In this document: positions 44,401-53,800 of the stretch, piece by piece
Position numbering within the stretch: position 1 is the first letter of the stretch
Layout: each line of letters begins with the position of its first letter
Translations under genes and position numbers: made by a program
Notes under the pieces: generated by a model
Seen by the model: only the letters and a program-made list of their open reading frames with translations
What the model was told of the DNA's origin: nothing
The model's database searches: none
NCBI GenBank assembly: GCA_038236995.1
Contig: JBBRZE010000020.1
Coordinates: forward strand, 1-64,000
Length of the DNA: 64,000 nt
From: JAAFHB01 sp038236995
Lineage (GTDB): Bacteria; Bacteroidota; Bacteroidia; Bacteroidales; Prolixibacteraceae
Direction of reading: 5' to 3'

Positions 44401-46971
44401 AACAGATTCAATATACATTACAGGTCGGTATTCGTTTCTAAACATTGTACCGGATGTATTAAAGCGTCGGGCAAGACGATAGGTGCGATCGCCCAGAGTA
44501 AAAGCATCGCAGCCAATTGCATCAAATGGATCAGTTCTATTTTCCATAAAAGTACCCACCAGGTACATTTCAGGTACCACAGAATTACACTCGTCCCTTA
44601 CACCGGAACTTTGAATATTGTAAAATGCCCAACTATTACCCGATTGAATATCATTTAGCGGCAATCCATTGTTGGTCGAAACCTGATATTTTGATAAGGT
44701 ATAAATACTGTCTCCAGCCAACAATCCACCAACTGGCAACAATGAGGTAATATCCCAGTCAATGAACTGCCTGGTAATCTTAGAGTTAGCCTGAGATGCT
44801 GTATTTAAGTTGCCGGAGCTAACCAAAATTCCTCCTCTGTAAATATTTACAATAGCAGAAAGCGGATTAAGTTTATTTAAACCAAATGGTTCAAGAGTTG
44901 TTTTGTCCAATCCTAACTCAAGGTGAAGATTAGATCCAGTGCCGTTTTGTCTTGCAGATCCTGCTATTTGTATGGTATCCAAGTAAAGAGCTTTAGACAA
45001 ATCGAATGCACTAATTGCTGCTGCGGATTGCCGGGTTCTAAGAGTTGCATCAGTCCAACCCAATGATCCATCAGTTCTCCTTACAACTGGAATATAAGTG
45101 GTAGGACCAGTTATGCATACAACTGGGCAGAAAGCAATTGTTGAGACTGTTGCGCAAACCAGATCACCCTGGCATTTACATGGCGAAGTGATATCCTGTA
45201 TTTTCTCGAGAGTATAATTAAAGTTCTTAATACCACCACCATCCGCACAATTATAAACCAGATCAATATTAAATGCGTTAAACAAATTTGAAGATGATGT
45301 GTATATAATTGTGTCGCCAACCTGTGTGTAGGTTACTGGGACAGAGCCATAAGTTGGACTGCCTGAACCAGATACTATTACCCCTGAAGGTAGTACTACT
45401 TTCCATCGATAGCGGGTATTTACTCCATCATAATAAGATATATTCGTATAATATCCTGCATTTAGATTAAACTGGAAAGGCACATTATTTTGAATATTAG
45501 CAGGCAAATAAGCCGTTCCAAGGAATTTTTCCTCATCAATTTCAAGGGAAGCAAGCAAAGGCATACTGGAATCAAGTCTGTTAGCAGTAATTAAACTTTC
45601 ATCGCATCTTGTATGATATCTTAGTGTGGCAGATAATCCCCAAAGTTTTTTATCCTGATTACATGCAATTGAACAATTAAATTTTAGATTTACTTTAATT
45701 TGTACTGACTGTCCGTTAGGCAGATCATCATAAAAACCATCACCATCCATATCTGATAATCCGCCAGGACCATCGGGATCGGAAGTGAATAGATTCTTAA
45801 GATTAATAGTCATTATTCCGTTTACAATAGTATACGCAACAGAGGATGTCCCAATCCGAACATTACTAAGGTCAAATAGAGACATGTCCAAAGGGTTTAA
45901 AACTGTGCCTTGTCCGCTTTGTCCTTGTAGTATATTAATATCATACATTGTAGCTGCATTTACATCACCAGTACCACCGTTTGTAAGCGTAAGTGTATAA
46001 TCAAAAGGTGTGCATTTATCAACAAAACCAATGTTTTCCCTTGAAATATTTGTATAAGCAGGAACTCCAACAGCAGAGGATATTATACCTTGCCCTACAG
46101 AGGTTTGGCACCACTCATTAGGCTTTTCGCCGCAACCCCAACCTGCCGAATAAGAAGTTGATATAGTACTACATAGATTTACCTTAAATGTTTCGGTAAA
46201 AACAAGACTCTCTCCATTGCATAACAAAGCATCAGTAGTGAGAGCTGCTCCACTAATATTAAAAAATAATGTATCTCCATTAACTGAGATTGGCAAAATT
46301 GGAATACCACTCAATGTAAGAGATTGTAATTCTATGCCTTTGTCTGGATAAACAATGCATAAATGAACATTGTCAGCACAACCATCAGCTCCATTGGTAA
46401 TGGTAAAATTGCGTGTATAAATTCCCCCTGACACCGTTTTGTTTACTGTGGAAGGTTGTGTGATTGAAATAGATGGATAGTTTACATTATATGCGTTAAC
46501 ACTGGGATCATTTTCCCTGGAAGTGCCAGCTGATCCTTTCACGGTTACGTTATCTTTGAAAACTCCTCCATCTATAGCATTTGATCGAGCAAGGCAATTC
46601 GCTTTCCGTTGCAAGGAAAATGTAATGTTTTGACCTGCTGTAAGTGTATCGGGAGAAATTTTGAACTTTGGCGCTTCGGGTGTTCCACCAGCTTCAGCAA
46701 TACCAAGGACATCAGTCCCTCCAGTTTTGATAACCGAGCCAGGCACATAACTTATACCGGGAGGCAGATTTATGATTACCGTGTCATTACTGGTTGAAAT
46801 TACACTTATGTCAACCCTGACTGTAAGCAAGGAGGTGTTGAGACAAACAGTAATTTCCTGCGCAGCAGTTGGATACTTAATAATAAATTGAGCTTGGCCT
46901 ACAAAAGAAATAAATGTTGAAAACAAAAAAAAGAATAATTTTCTTTTGAAGAATAAATTGAAAGATTTCAT
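41455..46971 (-). CDS. Giant surface protein with cadherin-like and type B T9SS domains
   Basis: 1838 residues. Signal peptide about 1-28 (ending GQAQ). Residues up to ~1500 form a long series of beta-sandwich regions with gliding/DUF11-like features, such as INLPPGISYVPGSVIKTGG, LPKGLVLVAGSLEAEYP and IELPMGIELVPTSF, many cysteines and few charged residues. From ~1530 to ~1735 two cadherin-like (Big_9-type) domains are visible by PVNDPPLAVADNF and GDFTYQPTIDFMGSDSFTY. The last ~105 residues, from FVPNSFSPNGDGIHDYF through IEIFNRWGNLVFKKD to VGTYYYVIKLN, form a type B T9SS sorting domain. The whole region from the cadherin-like domains to the end closely resembles the giant at 50.9 kb, while the N-terminal passenger does not. 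Function unknown; adhesion or gliding is a reasonable guess. Confidence 0.93.
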   Translation of the reverse strand: MKSFNLFFKRKLFFFLFSTFISFVGQAQFIIKYPTAAQEITVCLNTSLLTVRVDISVISTSNDTVIINLPPGISYVPGSVIKTGGTDVLGIAEAGGTPEAPKFKISPDTLTAGQNITFSLQRKANCLARSNAIDGGVFKDNVTVKGSAGTSRENDPSVNAYNVNYPSISITQPSTVNKTVSGGIYTRNFTITNGADGCADNVHLCIVYPDKGIELQSLTLSGIPILPISVNGDTLFFNISGAALTTDALLCNGESLVFTETFKVNLCSTISTSYSAGWGCGEKPNEWCQTSVGQGIISSAVGVPAYTNISRENIGFVDKCTPFDYTLTLTNGGTGDVNAATMYDINILQGQSGQGTVLNPLDMSLFDLSNVRIGTSSVAYTIVNGIMTINLKNLFTSDPDGPGGLSDMDGDGFYDDLPNGQSVQIKVNLKFNCSIACNQDKKLWGLSATLRYHTRCDESLITANRLDSSMPLLASLEIDEEKFLGTAYLPANIQNNVPFQFNLNAGYYTNISYYDGVNTRYRWKVVLPSGVIVSGSGSPTYGSVPVTYTQVGDTIIYTSSSNLFNAFNIDLVYNCADGGGIKNFNYTLEKIQDITSPCKCQGDLVCATVSTIAFCPVVCITGPTTYIPVVRRTDGSLGWTDATLRTRQSAAAISAFDLSKALYLDTIQIAGSARQNGTGSNLHLELGLDKTTLEPFGLNKLNPLSAIVNIYRGGILVSSGNLNTASQANSKITRQFIDWDITSLLPVGGLLAGDSIYTLSKYQVSTNNGLPLNDIQSGNSWAFYNIQSSGVRDECNSVVPEMYLVGTFMENRTDPFDAIGCDAFTLGDRTYRLARRFNTSGTMFRNEYRPVMYIESVVLDVPAGYEFISATFGSDQYPATPMIPTNINGHIYTFVNPGTWNNLPLTVANRFGGYVAVKVRPDCSTQPIENINVKTFIKDFYYAYAGGPTPPEMSVILEGPDGRTDPIVYSSVSRPEIKLSDQTGMIQAAAPTESWNVRLSSTGTSTAPYSWLGIPLKTGVSVVQVMDLATSSVLTPIPYPGGNWYQLSEAGISSGTSDNYRISFNYTASQKDSLKVLGGWSCGSFPVNPKTLPCGVDSLWLKFETVVSEVGIVPISAPVGSIDLCGPASYKYSINNSQAGNTINNSFSLKLPKGLVLVAGSLEAEYPLGASNWVALTPTLSGNVYSCDLTKHPAYPANGLPGTLNATNVNERQIGIRFQTTTNCEFVANSNFILNTKGTQPSGIPAIGNSISVQGPAIIISGIYQPYTTSNSIVATNLANCGNTSMVSVNSIIIAGQTGNSGTIKIELPMGIELVPTSFHCANAFCPTFVSSTLQPDNKTELLFSIPSGIAAGNAFQFSFDVRANSLVSLGLNTIELVTEESVSGVACPSAPGGNCSTLGVQTGSANTTITIENPKLSFATLTGNVIVETGITESYNVDFSVSNIGSVPLTTYNPLTIDFYCADSSGNPKGNVLSTYSKAVEIPVGGTFSASYAFSANGCSPVGDLVAIISKSSNCLSSQVLRVFHANAAPLVNADNITTLEDTPVTFSVISNDTDVDGAIAVGTIDLDPLTSGLQTTFTIAGQGTFTVNTATGEVTFTPAANFNGLVAPVSYQVCDNGTPEMCGKAVITVTVTPVNDPPLAVADNFEVKENQKLEGNILDNDSDIDGDIITVNTIPVQTTAHGTLILTPNGDFTYQPTIDFMGSDSFTYRICDSGTPSLCSTATVTIIISKDEGCAVFVPNSFSPNGDGIHDYFKVRCLYNYENPVIEIFNRWGNLVFKKDHYGDVDYWGSEDDAWWTGRSDHKWTVGNELLPVGTYYYVIKLNSTKVLTGFLFLNK

Positions 46972-47868
46972 AACTTAGTATTAATTGGTTATTGGTAATT
47001 CTTTTTATGCTTATGAATTAAATTTAACGAATCAGTTTTAAAAAAGTTTCATTTTCTTCATAATAAAAATAATAGACTTAGTTATTATTACTATGATCTA
47101 TCAAGTTGCTTCTATAATAGCTGTTCTGTGAATCTGTTTTTTTTCAGATTAGATAAGTAACATTTATATTTTCTATATTTCGACCCGTTCACTAAAAACC
47201 ATATAAATTTGATTTGTTGACACTTGCAATAAATTAGACTAAAAGCGCAGTCCCTTACAGAAGTTAATTATAAGTTCAAAAAGATTCACGAATCTTTAAT
47301 AATTTTTCAGTTTGATACCCGGCTAAATATTGGAATGCGCAACATACAATTTTACAGCATGTTAAACTATACTTTCCTTTCAAATTATTTTCTGATCAAC
47401 CTATTCTTTTTACTGTCTATCATTGGTTCTCTGAAATAATAACAGTTGGATCAATCCTCATTAAAAGCTTTTAGTGCAGGATTCAGCAAATCATGAGTAT
47501 TTCATTGATATAATCTTCAAATGTGCATCACATAAAAGCGTTTGCAACATATGAAGCTACCTGTTGACAAAAAAGGAATGATTTTAGACGAACTAATTCA
47601 CCTTGATTATTTAAACTTCTTTTTCCACCACAGCGACTCTATCACGTAAAGAAAAGCCAATTAGGTAAAGGGTGTGTAACCGAATAATAATATCAAACTT
47701 GTAGCGATAAGTAAGAAAGCTTTCATCTCTTAAATAAAGAGATGAAAGCCTTTTAATTTTTTAGCAAATATTAAAGAAATATGTCATCAGCATTGTAAAA
47801 AACTAATTCAAGACACATTCCGTAACTTGGCAAAATTCCACATGCGATTACAGATTATATTTAAAAAC
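46972..47868. other. AT-rich gap between T9SS modules 2 and 3
   Basis: 897 bp with no ORF that I would call. It contains the leader region of giant 2 (at the left) and the 3' flank of module 3, including the hairpin at 47719. aatctgttttttttcagatt near 47131 is a second, short inverted repeat. I see no insertion sequence ends and no tRNA. Confidence 0.5.
47719..47757. terminator. Hairpin, probable terminator downstream of module 3
   Basis: gctttcatctctt pairs perfectly with aagagatgaaagc across a 5-nt loop. The T-run is stronger to the right (ttttaatttttt) than to the left (tttctta). All neighbouring genes run leftward, so if it ends module 3 transcripts it does so with the weaker tail. Confidence 0.5.
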
Positions 47869-49770
47869 TCAATTCCCTTGAATTATCCAACCAATGTATG
47901 ATTTGCTCTTTAATGTATCCAACGCTCTCTTTGCCTGTCCATAAAATTGATATTTGTTTCCAACCCGCACTGGTTCTGAATCAGTAAGAACTGTTGATTC
48001 AAAACCATCATTTTTAAGTTGTTGCACAAATTTACCGGCATTAATTTTATCTTTAAAGGAACCCAAAATAAGATAATACGCTCCAGCATCAGTACTAGTT
48101 CCCGAAGCAGCAGTACTAAATATTGAGCCATGTTGCCTATACGAACTGTAATTACGCCCGTGATCTGACTTTCCATCAGAATAATCTCCAAATTCCTGTT
48201 TGACAGGTTCGCTGGTTAAATAACCGGGTATAAAAAGTTCTGTTCTTCTGTTTTCCCGATGCTGTGCTGGTGTACATGGCTGCGCAGAAGTACATAGGTT
48301 TATTAACTGAGATTCGCCATAACCAATTCCTTTTACGTTTGACTTATCGATCCCCTTTGAAACAATGTAATTAACAGCTGCCTGTGCGCGTAATTCTGAC
48401 AACCTCAGATTATATTGTTGTGAACCTCGCGCATCAGTATGTGAACCAAGCTCCACTTTCATCTCAGGATTCTCTTTTGTGAATGAAACGAGTCGGTCAA
48501 GTTCGATCGCCGATTCAGGTAAGATATCCCATCTATCAAAATCATAATAGATATTTTTCAACACAATCTTTTCATTTACAACCATTTCAAGCTGAATTGT
48601 ATCCCTAAGAATAACGCCTGCTTTAGGAGTTCCGATTGAAATTGTTAATTTATTGTCCTTGTATCCAAGAGCAGACGCAGTTGTATTGCACACTGAATTT
48701 TTCTTAAATAATTGAGAAATCATGCCATCAATTCCGGTCATGCCACTTTTTTTATCACAAAAATTGACCATCGCTCCAGGGATCGGCTTTCTCGTTTTAC
48801 TATTTACAACGACTACTTCCTGCAAGTAATCAATGTCTTTATCAAATGTCACCTTGTAAATATCATCATTTCCCGTACCAGGACGATTGGATGTAATGTA
48901 GCCATATTCCACATGTTCAGGTAAAGACATCGCGAAATCGTCAGAAGTACTATTTATTGGTGCCGGGAATTGGAAAACTTCACCATTCGGGTCATTCAAC
49001 TTTTTGTAAAACAAATCGAAGCCGCCCATACTATTATGACCAGTTGAGGCAAAAACTAAAAATCGGGGTTGAAAACTATTTCCGGTAATAAATGGGAATT
49101 CATCTTTGCCACTAGTATTGACCTGAGATCCCATATTTACCGGTGTGTTCCATTTTCCATTTTTCCGGGTCGACATATAAAGGTCTGTCGATCCAAAACC
49201 ACCAGGCATATCGCTGGTGAATACCAACGTGTCGCCAGAAGTACTAATTGCAGGATGCCCGACTGAATATGCCGGATTATTAAAAGGAAATTCCTCAACA
49301 ACAATCCATTTATCCTTGATTTTTTTTGCAACAACAATACGTAATTTAATTTCCTCACTTCTAAACGGTTGGTATTTTATTAAAGGGTTCACATAGTTTG
49401 ATTGGGTCACAAACAATTCACCAGTTTTACCGCACCAGGATACTGGTCCATCATGAAATCTGGTAATAAATTCTTCTAATGGTTGACGTTCACTAACAAC
49501 ATTCCCATAAACATCAATTGCAGCTTTGTATAAATCGTAAAACTCCTTTTCTTTCAATTCTTTATCTGACTTGTCAATAACTTCATCACGAAATGAAGAA
49601 AAATAAATAGAATCACCAATAACTGCCGGACCAAAATCACTCCGGATTGTATTAGACCTTATTTCAGAAACTTTTACCGACGATTGATCAAACAATCCGT
49701 TTTTAGCAGGTTGGGAATTACCTATCAAATATGAGATCAATATTGAGACAAGGATGAATGTGCGTTTCAT
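47869..49770 (-). CDS. PD40 / OmpA protein with C-terminal SPOR-like domain (module 3)
   Basis: 633 residues. It follows the 547-residue paralogue at 38.8 kb for about 540 residues: signal peptide ending GNSQ, PD40 propeller with DTLVFTSDMPGGFGSTDLY and FLVFASTGHNSMGGFDL, regulatory-like domain, and an OmpA domain with IYYDFDRWDI and LGSHTDARGSQQYN. It then continues with a linker and an SPOR-type fold at about 560-633 (YYLILGSFKDKINAGKFVQ, QLKNDGFESTV). SPOR domains bind peptidoglycan stripped of stem peptides, so this protein carries two different cell-wall-binding domains. It lies 114 bp after the PorP/SprF gene and is last in the module. Confidence 0.92.
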   Translation of the reverse strand: MKRTFILVSILISYLIGNSQPAKNGLFDQSSVKVSEIRSNTIRSDFGPAVIGDSIYFSSFRDEVIDKSDKELKEKEFYDLYKAAIDVYGNVVSERQPLEEFITRFHDGPVSWCGKTGELFVTQSNYVNPLIKYQPFRSEEIKLRIVVAKKIKDKWIVVEEFPFNNPAYSVGHPAISTSGDTLVFTSDMPGGFGSTDLYMSTRKNGKWNTPVNMGSQVNTSGKDEFPFITGNSFQPRFLVFASTGHNSMGGFDLFYKKLNDPNGEVFQFPAPINSTSDDFAMSLPEHVEYGYITSNRPGTGNDDIYKVTFDKDIDYLQEVVVVNSKTRKPIPGAMVNFCDKKSGMTGIDGMISQLFKKNSVCNTTASALGYKDNKLTISIGTPKAGVILRDTIQLEMVVNEKIVLKNIYYDFDRWDILPESAIELDRLVSFTKENPEMKVELGSHTDARGSQQYNLRLSELRAQAAVNYIVSKGIDKSNVKGIGYGESQLINLCTSAQPCTPAQHRENRRTELFIPGYLTSEPVKQEFGDYSDGKSDHGRNYSSYRQHGSIFSTAASGTSTDAGAYYLILGSFKDKINAGKFVQQLKNDGFESTVLTDSEPVRVGNKYQFYGQAKRALDTLKSKSYIGWIIQGN

Positions 49771-49884
49771 AGATTCCTTTGATTTTAAAAGGTTAAAAAA
49801 ATCTCCTAAATGACATCCGAACGATAAACTTCGGTGCTGATTTCTGAAAAAATGATAACCAAGTGATTTTCAAATAAATAAAAA

Positions 49885-50826
49885 TTAAAAATAACGTGGA
49901 GACACATATTTCTTCTTCGTAAATGCAATCTCATATGAGATCATCACCTCATGAACGCCCTGTTGATAGTTCCTCAAATCGGTAAATGTAAAATCTGCCG
50001 CATACCCTATTCTGAATTTGTTATTTATAATCCACTGAGCAATTACGCCAAATGCATCTCCGGAACGGTACATTCCACCAATCCAAAATTTCTCAGCCAG
50101 TAAAAAATTAGCCGATATATCATATTGAAATGGACTTCCAACGCTGGCTTTAGTCATAAACGTAGGTTTAAACTTGACGCTTTCCGATAGATTAAACACG
50201 ATACCTCCGGCAAAATAAAACTGACGGACTTCTGACATCGTAGAAAAATTTCCGGTATTTTCATTGAAACTATTTTGAATAAGCCGGGGTAGCGATAAGC
50301 TCAAATAGTACTTTGATGATGATAAGAACATACCAAATCCAAGATTTGGCATAAATTTATTCTCAACTACACCCAACAATGCCTGGTCAGGCGTACCATC
50401 AGGATACGGTTGCAAACTACTAAGGTCATTATTGTAATTAGTGAACCCACCTTTTAGACCAAAGCGTAAAGCAACAATATCGTTAAGCATAACGCGGTAA
50501 GAATAATCCATATTCACCATAAAACGACGCTCAGATCCAAGTTTATCATGAACTACATCAAATCCTATCCCTACATTCTGGCTCGTTAAAGGAGTTTGAA
50601 ACGAAAAAGTTTGAGTTGTTGGATGCCCGGTAAATCCAACCCATTGATGCCTGCTTAATGCCAAAAAACCCATTGTCTGCCAACTTCCGGCATAAGCCGG
50701 ATTAATTGTCTGAAGGTTGAAAATATATTGAGTGTACATTGGATCCTGCTGACCAATAGAATACAAAGGACCGCTTAATATAAGCAATGCCAGTATAGCT
50801 TTTCTTAATTTATCCACGATTTTCAT
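49885..50826 (-). CDS. PorP/SprF family protein of T9SS module 3
   Basis: 313 residues from the ATG at 50826, chosen because the paralogue at 40.5 kb starts at the same place; a longer frame to 50850 exists. Signal peptide (about 1-25, ending SIGQ) then QQDPMYTQYIFNLQTINPAY. The C-terminal strand is FTKKKYVSPRYF. Near-identical segments to the module 2 protein run throughout, with most differences in the presumed extracellular loops (for example, SLQPYPDGTPDQALLGVVEN against TEYVQYPDNQSDPLFQATID, aligned). Its likely partner is the 1574-residue protein 63 bp upstream. Confidence 0.95.
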   Translation of the reverse strand: MKIVDKLRKAILALLILSGPLYSIGQQDPMYTQYIFNLQTINPAYAGSWQTMGFLALSRHQWVGFTGHPTTQTFSFQTPLTSQNVGIGFDVVHDKLGSERRFMVNMDYSYRVMLNDIVALRFGLKGGFTNYNNDLSSLQPYPDGTPDQALLGVVENKFMPNLGFGMFLSSSKYYLSLSLPRLIQNSFNENTGNFSTMSEVRQFYFAGGIVFNLSESVKFKPTFMTKASVGSPFQYDISANFLLAEKFWIGGMYRSGDAFGVIAQWIINNKFRIGYAADFTFTDLRNYQQGVHEVMISYEIAFTKKKYVSPRYF

Positions 50827-50888
50827 ATTGGTTCTTATCATACATTTCATTTAATTATCAATGCGCTTTTGATTGAATAAATATTTAG

Positions 50889-53800
50889 CTATTTCCCGAG
50901 GAAGATAAAGCCAGTCAAAACCTTACCGTCACCCAACTTGAGAATGTAATAGTAGGTACCAACAGGTAATTCACCGTTCATCAAATTCAATTTATTCGCT
51001 GATCTACCATTCCAGAACGCCTGATCCTCACTTCCCCAATAGTCCAGATTGCCATAATGGTCTTTTTTGAATATCAAATTCCCATTGCGATTAAATATTT
51101 GCATTACAGGATTTTCATAATTATACAAACACCTTACCTTAAAATAATCATGAACCCCATCGGCATTCGGTGTAAAAACATTCGGAACAAAAACATCACA
51201 GTTGGCATCTTTTCCGACAATTATTGTCACTGTAGCGACAGAACATAATGCAGGGTTCCCATTGTCGCAAATCTGATAGGTAAACGTATCAATTCCGATA
51301 AAATCAATTACTGGTTGGTAAGCAATATCACCATTTAAAGATATTATGAGCTCTCCATGAGTAGGAGGCTGCACCGGAACGACATCTAAAATTATATCAT
51401 CTCCCTCTATATCAAAGTCATTAATAAGAATATTTGCTTCAAGCTTATTGTTTTCCTTGGCATCTAAACTGTCTGCCATAGCTACAGGCGGATCATTTAC
51501 AGGAGTTACCGTGATATTGATAAAAGCTGATGAGGATAAACCTTCAACATCTGATACTTTATAACTCACCTGTGGTACGGTCCCGTTAAAATTCTCCAGT
51601 GGCACAAATGTATATGTGCCATTCATATTAATCAACAAAGTTCCAACACCATCAATTGTAGCGACAGTTTGAGGCATGTAGATCACTGAACCGATTGTGA
51701 AAGACTCAAGAGTCAATGTTTTACCTTCAGGATCAGAATCATTACTGAATAAATCTCCAATTGCCGGGGTGTCTTCTGTAATGGAAATATTGTCATCGGC
51801 AACAATAGGAGGCCTGTTTGCTAAAACCACATTAACCGATATATTCGCGATATTTGAAAGAAATCCGGAATTATCGCTGACGACATACTGAATTACAGCA
51901 AGTCCAAGATAATGTGACAAGGGAGTAAAAATAACAACACCTTCAGCTGATACAGAAAAAATTCCTTTATCTGCAACATTATAAGTTGTCTGCAAACCGG
52001 CACTCAAAGGATCAAGATCTACCATTGCAACAGCGATCGTACCGTCAGCATCTACATCATTTGCAACAACATTAATTGTGACCGTTTTATCTTCGATACA
52101 AACGGCTGCATCATCATTTGCAACCGGAGGTTCTTGTACTACATATGTACCAATCTTTAAACAACCATTTTTATCAGTAACACTAACTGAATACGATCCA
52201 AATTTCAGCCCTGTTAAATCTTCAGTATTCGCGGTAAAAGATCCTGGTCCAGACCATTTAAAATCGTAAGGAATTGTTCCACCAGAAATTGTAGCATCAA
52301 TGGTTCCATCGGTTGCACCGGCTTTCGTCACATTGTACCCTGCGACTACAACGGTCAAAGGAATTGCAGACTCCGAAACCGTCGCTGAAGTAGTTTTTGA
52401 ACAACCGGCCGCATTTGTAACTTTAACAGTATAAATACCAGGTGCTATTGCACTTATACCTGCACCAGTATTGGAATAAGATAATGGACCTGTCCATTCG
52501 TATGTGAATGATCCGGCACCCGTAGCTTTTGCAGTTAAAGAACCATCATTCGAACCTGTACATGCAACATTCTTAATCACAATATCTTCCAGAACAGGTA
52601 AACTTCCAATCTGAACCTGTGTTGACGCAGTATAGGTACCGCATCCAGCTGAAGGGGCAATTGTGTAAGAAATTGTATATATATACGGTGTACTTGTTCC
52701 AGGTACGATTGCACCTGATGAAGGATCAATCGTAAGTCCAACAGTAGCGCTGAAAATGCCGCCTGCTGAACCAGAAAGGTTTACCGGATGTGAGGTTATA
52801 TCGTCATTACACAGAGGTGCATTATAACTTAATGTTGCAAAAGGAGCAGGAGTTACAGTAACATTAGTCGAAGCAGAAGCTGAAGGCCCGTTGCATCCAT
52901 TAGCTGTGACACTTATCGTGGCTATTCCTGAAAAACCGGTATCCCATGTTACTGTTCCTGTTGTTCCAGAACCAGAAATCGTATTCCCAACTCCTGTTAC
53001 TGACCAATTGTAGCTTGTAGCATTAGCCGCAGTGGTTGTATATGTTGTATTTGCACTTCCCTGGCAAATAATGGATGCCAAAGGAGAAGGTATTACCGGA
53101 GAACCGACCGGAGGAGCAATGGTCACAATATGAGTCCCGGTAGATGGTCCGTTACATCCGATTGCACTTGCGACTATGGTGCTTGTACCACTCCATCCGG
53201 GAACAAAAGTTACTGCTCCTGTACCGGCAATTATGGTATTACCTCCGGATAAGGAGGCAGCATCGAGACTATAGGATATTCCTGAAGAGTTGGTTGCGGA
53301 AGCCAAATAGGTTATTGTTTCTGCACCCTGGCACCTGGCGGATGTTGAACCCAATGCAAAAACAGGTGTACCAACAGTTGCTGTAATAGTTACCGAATGG
53401 GAAGCTATTACTGATCCATTACATCCGGCTGCGCTGGCTGTGACAACGCTAATTCCACTCCAGCCTATATTAAAAGCTGCTGCGCCAGTACTTGCATCAA
53501 TTGTATTTCCACCTGTTAAGGAAGCCGCATCAAGGCTGTATGTTATTCCAGTCGTGTTGGTAGCAGTTGCGGTGTATGTTACCGAGCCAGCACCCTGGCA
53601 ACGAGTAGATGTTGAACCTAGTGTGAAAACCGGCATGCCAACTGTTGGAGTAACTGTGACTGTAGTGGAAGCAGGTGCTGATAGCCCGTTACAGCCATTG
53701 GCGGTTACACTAACCGTTGCAGAACCCGAAAAGCCAGTTGCCCATGTTACAGTTCCTGTATTTCCAGTGCCCAAAATTGTATTTCCCGGGCCTGTTACAG

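Noticed and set aside
46972..47868. Insertion sequence remnant between the two T9SS modules
   Set aside because: No transposase fragment, no terminal inverted repeats and no target duplication could be seen.
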